Shown: one piece after another, positions 6,907 to 12,818 of the stretch
How the letters are laid out: each line of letters opens with the position of its first letter
Position numbering within the stretch: the stretch's first letter is position 1
Source: DASXTS01 sp036505275
GTDB lineage: Bacteria; Actinomycetota; Actinomycetes; Mycobacteriales; Pseudonocardiaceae
Direction of reading: 5' to 3'
NCBI GenBank assembly: GCA_036505275.1
Contig: DASXTS010000477.1
Coordinates: 1 to 12,818, forward strand
Length of the DNA: 12,818 nt
Notes under the pieces: generated by a model
Database searches by the model: none
The model's input: the letters and a program-made list of their open reading frames with translations, nothing else
Told to the model about the DNA's origin: nothing
Translations under genes and position numbers: made by a program

Positions 6907-7056
6907 ATGGCCGACCCAACCTGGCTGCACGTATTGATCGACGTGCCGGCCGAGGCCGCCGACACCGCGCGGCGGTTCTGGTCGGCGGCCACCGGATGGG
7001 CCGTCGGACGGCTGCCGTTCTGCGTCACCGTCCAGGGCCGGGAGCTGGCGTCGTAG
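6907..7056 (+). pseudogene. VOC/glyoxalase-like protein fragment with apparent internal deletion
   Basis: The 49-residue frame begins MADPTWLHVLIDVPAEAADTARRFWSAATGW, quoted here for its key start WLHVLIDVP and the RFWSAATGW motif. That is the normal first strand and helix of an actinobacterial glyoxalase-like (VOC) protein; a complete domain needs 110-120 residues. After GWAVGR the sequence reads LPFCVTVQGRE and stops. LPFCV resembles the closing strand of the first VOC domain (compare GGLPFCVV in intact relatives, from family memory), so about 60 residues of the domain's middle, and everything after it, seem to be missing. It could not form the paired beta-alpha-beta-beta-beta metal site. 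Alternatively it could be a short functional protein, but I think decay is likelier. It lies 8 bp after the LemA-family gene and 10 bp before the DUF2784 gene. Confidence 0.6.
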
Positions 7057-7059
7057 GCT
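7054..7059 (+). promoter_or_regulatory. Putative -10 box (TAGGCT) overlapping a stop codon
   Basis: TAGGCT lies 7 nt before the GTG at 7067. Its first three bases are the stop codon of the VOC fragment. No ribosome-binding site precedes the GTG, in keeping with leaderless expression. Confidence 0.5.
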
Positions 7060-7066
7060 CAGTGAC

Positions 7067-7471
7067 GTGGACGGGGCGCTCGCCGACGCCGTTGTCGTGC
7101 TGCACTTCGCGTTCCTGGCGTTCGTGGTCGGCGGCGGGCTGCTCGCCTGGCGCTGGCCGTGGCTGATCTGGCCGCACCTGGCCGCCGCGGCGTGGGGTGC
7201 GGCGATCGTGGTGTTCTCGGTGAACTGCCCCCTCACCCACCTGGAGAACATGCTCCGTGCCAGGGCCGGCGAGCCAGAGCTGTCCGGCGGCTTCATCGAC
7301 ACCTACATCGAGGGCGTGCTCTACCCGCAGCGGTACATCAACGAGGCCCGCGCGCTGGCCGCCGTGGTCGTGCTGATGTCATGGCTGGTGTTCCTCCAGC
7401 GGTGGCGCCGCAGGTCCGATCGGGCCGCCGACGCCGAGCAACCACTGGTACAGCACCATGGCCACCGCTGA
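7067..7471 (+). CDS. DUF2784 family membrane protein
   Basis: Small integral membrane protein of 134 residues, function unknown. Three to four hydrophobic helices: about 6-27, 31-51 and 94-112. The family's marks are visible: HFAFLAFVVGGGLLAWRWPW (13-32), the short NCPLTHLEN motif (53-61) and SGGFIDTYIEGVLYP (73-87). The last 22 residues are hydrophilic and lie where the gene overlaps, tail to tail, the end of the RNA methyltransferase gene (93 shared bp). GTG 7067 is supported by the -10 box 7 nt upstream and begins just before the first helix. Confidence 0.88.
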   Translation: MDGALADAVVVLHFAFLAFVVGGGLLAWRWPWLIWPHLAAAAWGAAIVVFSVNCPLTHLENMLRARAGEPELSGGFIDTYIEGVLYPQRYINEARALAAVVVLMSWLVFLQRWRRRSDRAADAEQPLVQHHGHR

Positions 7472-8203
7472 GGCGAGGTTGTAGCTGGCCACCCCCGGCC
7501 GCATCGGCAGCGCGAGCAGCCGGTCGGCTCGGGCCCTGACCTCTGGCGAGAGGCCGTGCCGCTCGGAACCGAAGGCCAGCACGGCATTGCTGGTGATGGT
7601 GGCCGCGCGGGCGTCCGCGCCGGCGGCATCGAACGCGAGGAGCGGCCCCTCGACGGCGCCCGGCAGGCCCTCGTCGAGGCGCAGCACCGGCACGGCGTAG
7701 TGCAGGCCGGCGGCGCCGCGCAGCACGGCGGGGTGCCACGGGTCCACCGTGCCGGTGGACACCACGCCGGCCGCGCCAAGCCCGGCGGCCACCCTGACCA
7801 CCGCGCCGTAGTTGCCGAGGTGACGCGGGCCGTCCAGGAAGACCAACGGGCTTCTCCGGTGCGCAACCAGCGGCCCGAGCGACCACGGTGCGCGCCGAGC
7901 CAGCGCAGCGACGCCGGTACGGTGGCCGGACAGCCGCGCGAACGTCGCGGCATCCACCTCGGCCAGTCGGGCGGCCAGCATCCCGGCCAGGTCCGGAGCC
8001 AGCACCTCGGCCATACCCAGCGCGGCCGCCCGGTCCACCGTGATCACCGAAAGCACCTCGGCGCCGAACCGCAGCGCGTGCTTCACCGCGTGAAAGCCGT
8101 CGAGCAGCACGACCTCGCGGTCGCGCAGCCGCTGCCACTGCTCGGCGATCACGAGTCCCAGTTTGTACTGCGTACTCGGCGGCGCGGCGTGCTGGTAGGA
8201 CAT
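7379..8203 (-). CDS. RNA methyltransferase, SpoU/TrmH (SPOUT) family
   Basis: Probable S-adenosylmethionine-dependent 2'-O-ribose methyltransferase of tRNA or rRNA, 274 residues, cytoplasmic. An N-terminal substrate-binding region (VVLLDGFHAVKHALRFGAEV, 31-50, resembles the L30e-like domain of TrmH/RlmB relatives) precedes the trefoil-knot catalytic domain. Motif 1 is GNYGAVVRVAAGLG (130-143, with Asn131 and Arg137), motif 2 is LAFGSERHGLSPEV (209-222, with Glu214), and motif 3 is PMRPGVASYNLASAVAM (233-249, with Ser240 and Asn242). All key positions are present. The target nucleoside cannot be read from the sequence. Start is uncertain: ATG 8203 lacks a clear ribosome-binding site, while an in-frame GTG (residue 18, about 8152) has GGGA 5 nt upstream. 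Confidence 0.88.
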   Translation of the reverse strand: MSYQHAAPPSTQYKLGLVIAEQWQRLRDREVVLLDGFHAVKHALRFGAEVLSVITVDRAAALGMAEVLAPDLAGMLAARLAEVDAATFARLSGHRTGVAALARRAPWSLGPLVAHRRSPLVFLDGPRHLGNYGAVVRVAAGLGAAGVVSTGTVDPWHPAVLRGAAGLHYAVPVLRLDEGLPGAVEGPLLAFDAAGADARAATITSNAVLAFGSERHGLSPEVRARADRLLALPMRPGVASYNLASAVAMVLYQWLLGVGGPIGPAAPPLEEHQP

Positions 8204-8208
8204 GCACC

Positions 8209-9309
8209 ATGACCGCGGCGGACAGCCAACCATGGGCGGCCAGAGCGGGCACGGCGGAGCGGGCCGTGCGCGCCAGACACTTGCGGGCGCTGTGGTGGCT
8301 GCCGGGCACCCGCCTCGGCGTCGTGTCCTGGCCGGCCGCCTGGCGGCAGCGGCTGTTCCTCGGCACCTGGCACTACTGGTGGCAGGCGCACCTGCTGGAC
8401 TGCCTGCTTGACGCCCAGCTGCGCGCTCCGGCCGCGGCACGGCGTGACCTCATCGCCGGGGTCATTCGCGGCATCCGGCTGCGTAACGGCTACGGCTGGA
8501 TCAACGTGTACTACGACGACATCGCCTGGCTCGGGCTCGCGCTCCAGCGGGCCGCTGCGACGGCCGACGTCAACCGGGTCGCGGCCATCCGGCAGATCAT
8601 CGCGCGGCTGCGCGCCGGCTGCAGCACGGCCGGCGGTGGCGGCATCTGGTGGCGCAAGGGCGACGACATCAAGAACGTGCCGGCCACCGGCCCGGCCGCG
8701 ATCCTGCTCGCGCGCTCCGACGACGCCGCTGACCAGCTGCTCGCCGCCGAGCTGACCGAGTGGATCATGGCCGAGCTGGTCGACCCGAGCACCGGGCTGG
8801 TGTGGGACGGGCTGCGGGTGGACCCGGACGGCTCCATCCGGATCAAGGTGGAGCAGGTCTACAGCTACTGCCAGGGCGTCTACCTCGGCGCATGCGTCGA
8901 GCTCGGCGCGCTGACCGGCGACCAGGTGTGGTTACGGCGGGCGGGGCGAACCGTATCGGCCGTCGCCGAGCACCTGGTGGACGGCGACGGCGTGCTGGGC
9001 TGCAGCGGTGGCGGCGACGGCGGCCTGTTCACCGGAATCCTGTGCCGTTACCTCGCGCTGGCCGCCATCGAGTTGCCGGCCACCGAACAGGCCACCAGGC
9101 GGCTGGCCGCCAGGCTGGTGCTCACCACCGCGCAGGCCGCATGGCGGCACCGGAGCGTTGCGGTGAGCGGCCCGGTTTTCGGCGACGACTGGTCCACGCC
9201 GACACCCCCACCGCCGAGCGCGCCGAGGGATCTTTCGGTGCAGCTCTCCGGCTGGATGCTGTGCGAGGCAGCCGCGCTGGTCGAGCGCCGGATCCCGGCC
9301 TTCGGCTAG
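8209..9309 (+). CDS. Glycoside hydrolase family 76-like protein (putative alpha-1,6-mannanase fold), no signal peptide
   Basis: 366 residues, close to the usual size of the alpha/alpha-barrel GH76 domain. The family hallmark of adjacent acidic residues is seen in NVYYDDIAWLGLAL (99-112; Asp103 and Asp104). GGIWWRKGDDIKNVPATGPAAILLAR (144-169, key WW and KN residues) and YSYCQGVYLGA (218-228, in the place of the YNQG motif) are the other family features, as is WDGL near 199-202. Known GH76 enzymes cleave alpha-1,6-mannan, usually outside the cell. This one has no signal peptide or lipobox (the N-terminus is Ala/Arg-rich and hydrophilic), so it may act in the cytoplasm or on another glycan. TAGGAC (8196-8201), 7 nt upstream of the ATG, may serve as a ribosome-binding site or a near-match -10 box. 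The gene ends 6 bp from the convergent DedA gene. Confidence 0.82.
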   Translation: MTAADSQPWAARAGTAERAVRARHLRALWWLPGTRLGVVSWPAAWRQRLFLGTWHYWWQAHLLDCLLDAQLRAPAAARRDLIAGVIRGIRLRNGYGWINVYYDDIAWLGLALQRAAATADVNRVAAIRQIIARLRAGCSTAGGGGIWWRKGDDIKNVPATGPAAILLARSDDAADQLLAAELTEWIMAELVDPSTGLVWDGLRVDPDGSIRIKVEQVYSYCQGVYLGACVELGALTGDQVWLRRAGRTVSAVAEHLVDGDGVLGCSGGGDGGLFTGILCRYLALAAIELPATEQATRRLAARLVLTTAQAAWRHRSVAVSGPVFGDDWSTPTPPPPSAPRDLSVQLSGWMLCEAAALVERRIPAFG

Positions 9310-9315
9310 TCCCGG

Positions 9316-9981
9316 TCATTCCCGAAGCGCCGAGACCAGCGTCGCGTCCTCGTCCACCGGCTTGCGCATTTCCTGCCGGTAGTGCCACAGGCCGAACGTC
9401 GTGCCGGCGGCCACCAACGCGATCAACGCCGCGGTCGCCAGCGGCCGCAGCCACGGGTGGTAGTCCAGCAGGCCGGAGCCGTAGTACCCGAGCAACACCA
9501 GCAGTGGGGCCCACCCCAACGCGCCCACCACGCTGGCGAGGAAGAACCGCCGCGGGTCCATGCGCGCGGCCCCGGCGAACATCGGTGCGATCGTCCGGAC
9601 GAACGGCAGCCACCGCGCCGCCACCACCGCCCAGAAGCCCCAGTGCCGGAAGAACCGCCCGGCCCTGTCGAAGTTTCGCCTGTTGAGCATCCTTCCGTTC
9701 TTGCGGGCCAGCAGCCGGCTGCTGGTGCGCTGACCGATCGCGTACCCGGTGTGGTTACCGGCGACCGCGACCATAGCGGTGCACACCGACAACGCCCACG
9801 CATCGAAGACGCGATCATGATCGGCCAGCACGACGCCGGCCGCGAGCAGCAGCGAGTCACCGGGCAGGAACATGCCGACGACGAACGCGCACTCGGCGTA
9901 CACGAAGCCGAGCACGATCAGCCACACCATCAGCGGACCCGCCGACCGCAGCGGGTCGATCATGGCAACGGTCGTCGTCAC
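9316..9981 (-). CDS. DedA family membrane protein
   Basis: Polytopic inner-membrane protein of 221 residues, normal for the DedA/VTT superfamily, whose members take part in lipid carrier (undecaprenyl phosphate or phospholipid) scrambling and flipping and in envelope homeostasis. Near the N-terminus FVYAECAFVVGMFLPGDSLL has the conserved Glu and PGD; GNHTGYAIG follows; RWLPFVRTIAPMFAGAARMD with FxxxxxxGALGW further on is the signature amphipathic region with the essential Arg residues. Four to five hydrophobic segments are visible and the C-terminus is charged (PVDEDATL). An open frame extends to 10053, but the GTG at 9981 is preferred: TACGCT lies 7 nt upstream as a leaderless -10 box. ATG 9963 (215 residues) is the alternative. 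The specific substrate is not known. Confidence 0.9.
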   Translation of the reverse strand: MTTTVAMIDPLRSAGPLMVWLIVLGFVYAECAFVVGMFLPGDSLLLAAGVVLADHDRVFDAWALSVCTAMVAVAGNHTGYAIGQRTSSRLLARKNGRMLNRRNFDRAGRFFRHWGFWAVVAARWLPFVRTIAPMFAGAARMDPRRFFLASVVGALGWAPLLVLLGYYGSGLLDYHPWLRPLATAALIALVAAGTTFGLWHYRQEMRKPVDEDATLVSALRE

Positions 9982-9988
9982 GCTGGCG

Positions 9989-9994
9989 AGCGTA
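9989..9994 (-). promoter_or_regulatory. Possible -10 box (TACGCT) of the DedA gene
   Basis: On the minus strand TACGCT is followed by 7 nt and then the GTG at 9981. No Shine-Dalgarno sequence lies before either candidate start, so a leaderless transcript is likely. Confidence 0.35.
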
Positions 9995-10082
9995 CGGGAC
10001 CCGCCGGGAGGACTACCGCCGCAAAGCGCCACGCGGAAACGCCGGCCGGCCAAGGCACTAGGTCACTCGGGTGAAGCGGGCA

Positions 10083-10088
10083 TAGGCT
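10083..10088 (+). promoter_or_regulatory. Possible -10 box (TAGGCT) in the interval between the DedA and glycolipid-binding genes
   Basis: TAGGCT ends 6 nt before an ATG at 10095, the same layout as at the confident genes in this window. The ATG opens a 50-codon frame (10095-10247) that is rich in Trp and Arg and looks unlike a real protein, so the promoter may instead serve the overlapping frame ending at 10288. Confidence 0.3.
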
Positions 10089-10108
10089 CAGGGCATGGCG
10101 AGCGGCCC

Positions 10109-10288
10109 GTGCCGTCGTCACGGAGGGTGTGGTCGCGCAACGGGCGCCCGCATCCGGGGGTGGAATTCGTGGTGGATCTGGCAGCCTCGCCGGCGAGATC
10201 AAGCGACGCGATTCCCGGTACGGGCAGTGAGCAATCCGAGAAGGTGACGGTCGCGCGTCGTCCAAACCGGGGGCGCGCGGGAGTCTAA
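10109..10288 (+). CDS. Small hypothetical ORF (weak candidate)
   Basis: The roughly 320-bp interval between two divergent genes holds a 59-codon frame from a GTG at 10109 (alternatives GTG 10127 or later) to TAA at 10286-10288. Its second half reads as plausible protein (FVVDLAASPARSSDAIPGTG then EKVTVARRPNRGRAGV), with G or C in about three quarters of third positions. That is lower than in the neighbouring genes. No ribosome-binding site is convincing, though GGGGTGGA precedes further in-frame GTG codons near 10169-10172. Its stop codon forms the start of the next gene's -10 box. I recognise no family; it may be non-coding leader sequence. Confidence 0.3.
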   Translation: MPSSRRVWSRNGRPHPGVEFVVDLAASPARSSDAIPGTGSEQSEKVTVARRPNRGRAGV

Positions 10289-10291
10289 TGT
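10286..10291 (+). promoter_or_regulatory. Putative -10 box (TAATGT) of the glycolipid-binding-domain gene
   Basis: TAATGT ends 7 nt before the GTG at 10299. The alternative reading is that GGGAG at 10295-10299 is a ribosome-binding site for ATG 10305; the two are mutually exclusive if the transcript starts near 10298. Confidence 0.4.
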
Positions 10292-10298
10292 GCTGGGA

Positions 10299-10871
10299 GT
10301 GACCATGATGCTCACCTGGCTGGGCACCGGCGCCCCCCGGTTGGAGGGCGTTCGGGTGGTGCTCGCCGATCGCCGGATGCGGGCGACGGGGGCAATGGTG
10401 TCGACGGCAGACGGTGACGAGCAGGCGTACTCGGCGACCTACTCGCTGGCGACGACGGACGACGGCGTGGTGAGCCGGGTTTCGGTGCGCGCCGTGAACG
10501 CGGACGGAGAGCGCCAGGTGACGCTCAACCGGTCGGAGGAGGGCTTCTGGCTGGTCGACCACGGCCAGGGCGCGGAGCGCACCTCCTTCGACGGTGCGGT
10601 TGACGTTGACGTGGCGGCCTGTGTGCTGTTCAACGCGATCCCGGTGCGCCGGCTCGGGCTGCACCGGCAGGCCGGCGAGCACGACCTGCCGGTGGTGTAT
10701 GTGCGGCTGCCCGACCTGACGGTGCAGGTGGTGCGGCAGACCTACCGGGGGTCGCCGATGGTGGCGGGGCCGCCCGTGGTGTCGTTCCGGCAGGACGACT
10801 TCACGGCCGACCTGACGGTCGACGACGACGGCTTGGTGGTGGACTATCCCGGTCTGGCGCGCCGGGTCTGA
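10299..10871 (+). CDS. Putative glycolipid-binding domain protein (PF06475/DUF1089 family)
   Basis: About 190 residues, usual for this family of single-domain beta-rich proteins, named for structural likeness to a glycolipid/lipoprotein carrier; biological role not established. The family pattern is easy to follow: a short N-terminal WxGxxxPRLEGVRV, then SATYSLATTDDGVVSRVSV, EEGFWLVDHG, VDVDVAACVLFNAIPVRRL (equivalent to the DvDlxxtPxTNxLPIRRL block), VVYVRLPDLTVQVVRQTY and the closing FTADLTVDDDGLVVDYPGL. No signal peptide, so cytoplasmic. The start is not settled: GTG 10299 (leaderless, -10 box 7 nt upstream) is chosen, with ATG 10305 or GTG 10290 possible. It ends 3 bp from the convergent surface-protein gene. 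Confidence 0.85.
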   Translation: MTMMLTWLGTGAPRLEGVRVVLADRRMRATGAMVSTADGDEQAYSATYSLATTDDGVVSRVSVRAVNADGERQVTLNRSEEGFWLVDHGQGAERTSFDGAVDVDVAACVLFNAIPVRRLGLHRQAGEHDLPVVYVRLPDLTVQVVRQTYRGSPMVAGPPVVSFRQDDFTADLTVDDDGLVVDYPGLARRV

Positions 10872-10874
10872 GCC

Positions 10875-12818
10875 TCAGCCGGGAGCGACCTGGAAGCTGA
10901 CCCATAGGCCTCGCGGCCGGGTGCCGCTCTGCGCGCCGAGCACCCGCAGCTCCAGCACGTGCGAGCCGGCGCTCAGCCGGGACACGGACAGGCCGAACTG
11001 GTAGTCGCCTGCGGCGGCCGGGCCATCGGTGGTGGTCGTGGGCAGGCCGGCGATGAGTTTGCCGTCCAGGCGAACCTCGATGCCGGCGATGCCGGCCAGC
11101 TCGCCGGTTTCGCGCTGCCCGGCCAGTCCGTCCAGGGACACCGCGAGCACCACCCGGCCGGGCGGCACCGGGTTGCCCTCGACAAGTCGTTGGCCCGCGG
11201 CATTGCGCAGCTCGGCGGACAAGTGCGCCAGCCGGTGCTGCTCGCCGTCCGGCGGCGGGCCGGGCGGGTCGGTCGCCGGCCTGCGGGTGACCGGGACCTC
11301 GGGCGGGTAGGTCACCTCGAGCACCCCGAACACCGAGAGCCCCGCGCGCTCAACGCTGCGGATGATCGGGGTGGTCAGCCGGCCGCCGCGCAGCCGGTCC
11401 AGCAGATCTGGGCCGAGCTCGGCGACGTACGGGCAGTACGGCCCGCCGGCCGGGGCGCCGCCCGGCACGGCCGGGTGCAGCGGCACCGTCGCCGGCTCGA
11501 ACTCGGCCGACATGCTGTTCGGTACGCACCGGTCGGTGGGGCCGGCTATCACCTGCAGCCGCGCGGCCGCCGCGCCCGATGCGGCGCCGAAGTTCGCCCG
11601 TGGCGGGCCGGTGACCGCGGGCGGGTAGCTGACGTCGCCGGCGAGCACCTTGACCAGGTCCACCACGTTGGGTGGAGTGCTCGGCCGGCCGGAGAACCCG
11701 ATCGCGTCCACGTGCACCCTGGCAGAGTCTCCGGGCGGCGCCGCGAAGCCGATCAGGACGGTGGCCTCCTGCCAGTTCGGCAGCACATCGCCGCTGGCCA
11801 CCAGGTCGCCGTCGCGGCGAAGCGTCACACCATCGGTGGCGAGCTGCATGTCCCACCGCGCGGTGACGCCGGGTGCGCCGAGGACGGGGGTGAGACCGGC
11901 GGTCGCCGCGGGGGCGGGGGTGCGCGGCGTACCGGGGGCGGCGGTGATGGTCGCGCCGTCCGCGGTGACCACGGCACGGATCGCGCCCTGCGGTAGCGTT
12001 GCGTCCTCGGCGGCCCGGCCCGGCTCCGGCCTGGGCAGGTTGCCGGCCGCGGAGACACCGAGCATGGCCACCGGCCCCGGTACCAGGGTGATGGAGAGCT
12101 CGCCGCCGGGAATCGGCCCATCGGTGGTGACCATCAGCCGGCCGAGCACCGGCCCGGCGTCGAGGCGCATCGGCACCCTGGCGCGCAGCTCGTTCTCGGC
12201 GCTGCCGCAGCGGATGTCGAGCACCAGCCGGCCGTCCTCCCGGCCGCTGCCGGGGCCGGTGCGCACGCAGCTTCGGCTGACCCGCTGCACGGCCCAACGC
12301 GCCGGGTCGGGCGCGGCGTCGGTGCTGAATTCGTCGTACAGGCCGGTCAGGGCGGCCCGGTCTGGATCGGGTGGCTGCGCCAGCGGGGTGCCGGAGCCAC
12401 GGACGGGGGCCGACCGCCGGCCGAAGGCGTCCAGGCTGCGCACCTCGGCGTCGTAGCGCTCGCCGTTGGTCAGCCCGCGCAGCTCGACCTCGGGCGCGGC
12501 GACCAGCATGACGTTGCCCAACGCGCCGGGGCGTCCCCAACGCAGCTCGAACCCGGTGGCGCCGCGTGGTGCGACCCCTGAGACGGCCTGCCCCCAGCGC
12601 AGCCGCAGGGTGCGGTCGCCGGCCTGGGTCTGCACGTCGCCCACAGCGTCCGGTCGCGCGCCCGGCTCGGGCAGCACGACGACGGGGTCGGCGAACTTGT
12701 CGACGGTGGTCGGCGCCAGCGCGATGCTCGGTGGCGGCACCTCGCGCTCCTGCGGCCCGCCGCCCTCGATGTTGCGCAGCAGGACGACGGCGCCGACCAG
12801 ACCGACGGTCCCGGCCAC
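10875..12818 (-). CDS. Large surface/secreted protein with fibronectin III-like and lectin-like regions (5' end outside window)
   Basis: At least 647 residues, open to the window edge; the GTG at the very edge may not be the true start. The visible N-terminus (GTVGLVGAVVLLRN) is the end of a transmembrane or signal-anchor helix, so the rest is probably outside the cell. Residues about 55-147 have a fibronectin type III-like pattern (LRLRWGQ, GFELRWG, LTNGERYDAEVRSLDAFGRRS). Residues about 159-378 resemble a concanavalin A-like beta-sandwich (LYDEFSTDAAPDPARWAVQ near the start, VHVDAIGFSG at the end). The C-terminal 260 residues contain a Cys pair region (DRCVPNS and PYCPYVAEL), a Pro-rich linker and a final beta-rich domain that closes with GSHVLELRVLG. 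No catalytic motif is recognised; adhesion, carbohydrate binding or cell-wall sensing are possible. An ESX- or kinase-linked sensor region cannot be excluded without the upstream part. Confidence 0.75.
   Translation of the reverse strand: MAGTVGLVGAVVLLRNIEGGGPQEREVPPPSIALAPTTVDKFADPVVVLPEPGARPDAVGDVQTQAGDRTLRLRWGQAVSGVAPRGATGFELRWGRPGALGNVMLVAAPEVELRGLTNGERYDAEVRSLDAFGRRSAPVRGSGTPLAQPPDPDRAALTGLYDEFSTDAAPDPARWAVQRVSRSCVRTGPGSGREDGRLVLDIRCGSAENELRARVPMRLDAGPVLGRLMVTTDGPIPGGELSITLVPGPVAMLGVSAAGNLPRPEPGRAAEDATLPQGAIRAVVTADGATITAAPGTPRTPAPAATAGLTPVLGAPGVTARWDMQLATDGVTLRRDGDLVASGDVLPNWQEATVLIGFAAPPGDSARVHVDAIGFSGRPSTPPNVVDLVKVLAGDVSYPPAVTGPPRANFGAASGAAAARLQVIAGPTDRCVPNSMSAEFEPATVPLHPAVPGGAPAGGPYCPYVAELGPDLLDRLRGGRLTTPIIRSVERAGLSVFGVLEVTYPPEVPVTRRPATDPPGPPPDGEQHRLAHLSAELRNAAGQRLVEGNPVPPGRVVLAVSLDGLAGQRETGELAGIAGIEVRLDGKLIAGLPTTTTDGPAAAGDYQFGLSVSRLSAGSHVLELRVLGAQSGTRPRGLWVSFQVAPG

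Noticed and set aside
9310..9315. Terminator between the convergent GH76-like and DedA genes
   Set aside because: Only 6 bp separate the stop codons and I found no strong stem-loop with a T-run across the junction.
10095..10247. 50-codon frame starting at ATG 10095 as a real gene
   Set aside because: The residues are dominated by Arg, Gly and Trp and include WNSWWIWQP; it looks like an out-of-frame reading, even though a -10-like box precedes it.

Overview
This is high-GC DNA with strong G/C third-position codon bias, many GTG starts and several apparent leaderless promoters (a TAGGNT-like -10 box directly before the start codon). Together these point to an actinomycete. The gene set (actinobacterial-type orotate phosphoribosyltransferase, DUF2784, intracellular GH76-like hydrolase, glycolipid-binding-domain protein) would fit Micromonosporaceae or a related order, but that placement is inference. 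Most of the window looks like ordinary chromosomal backbone. I see no transposase, integrase, phage gene, CRISPR array, tRNA or rRNA.

Left part (1-3358, + strand): the 3' third of clpB (disaggregase chaperone); then an intergenic element with four 13-bp tandem repeats; then a membrane-anchored protein of unknown function whose C-terminal 150-160 residues are a degenerate Pro/Glu/Arg/Gly hexapeptide repeat; then a long 21-bp-arm hairpin; then a classical short-chain dehydrogenase.

Middle (3362-6109): a minus-strand ABC exporter operon (ATPase then ABC-2 permease, overlapping by 3-4 bases at GTGA), transcribed divergently from pyrE (pyrimidine biosynthesis) across a promoter region of about 55 bp.

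Right-middle (6110-9309): after pyrE comes a second copy of the intergenic element family found after clpB. It is followed on the + strand by a LemA-family membrane protein, a fragment of a VOC/glyoxalase-like gene that looks internally deleted, and a DUF2784 membrane protein. The DUF2784 gene overlaps the 3' end of a minus-strand SpoU/TrmH-type RNA methyltransferase by 93 bp. Divergent from the methyltransferase, with only 5 bp between the two start codons, is a cytoplasmic GH76-like glycoside hydrolase.

Right end (9316-12818): a minus-strand DedA-family membrane protein, a roughly 320-bp interval holding a weak small-ORF candidate, a + strand putative glycolipid-binding-domain protein, and, tail to tail with it (3 bp gap), a large minus-strand surface protein (fibronectin III-like plus lectin-like region) that runs off the window.

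The genes do not form one pathway. The parts most worth a second look lie between the genes: two related hairpin elements each starting exactly 38 bp after a stop codon (clpB and pyrE), a third unrelated hairpin 40 bp after another stop codon, and a repeated arrangement in which the -10 box sits 5-7 nt before the start codon and in three cases uses the preceding gene's stop codon as its first three bases. I found no convincing new multi-gene system.
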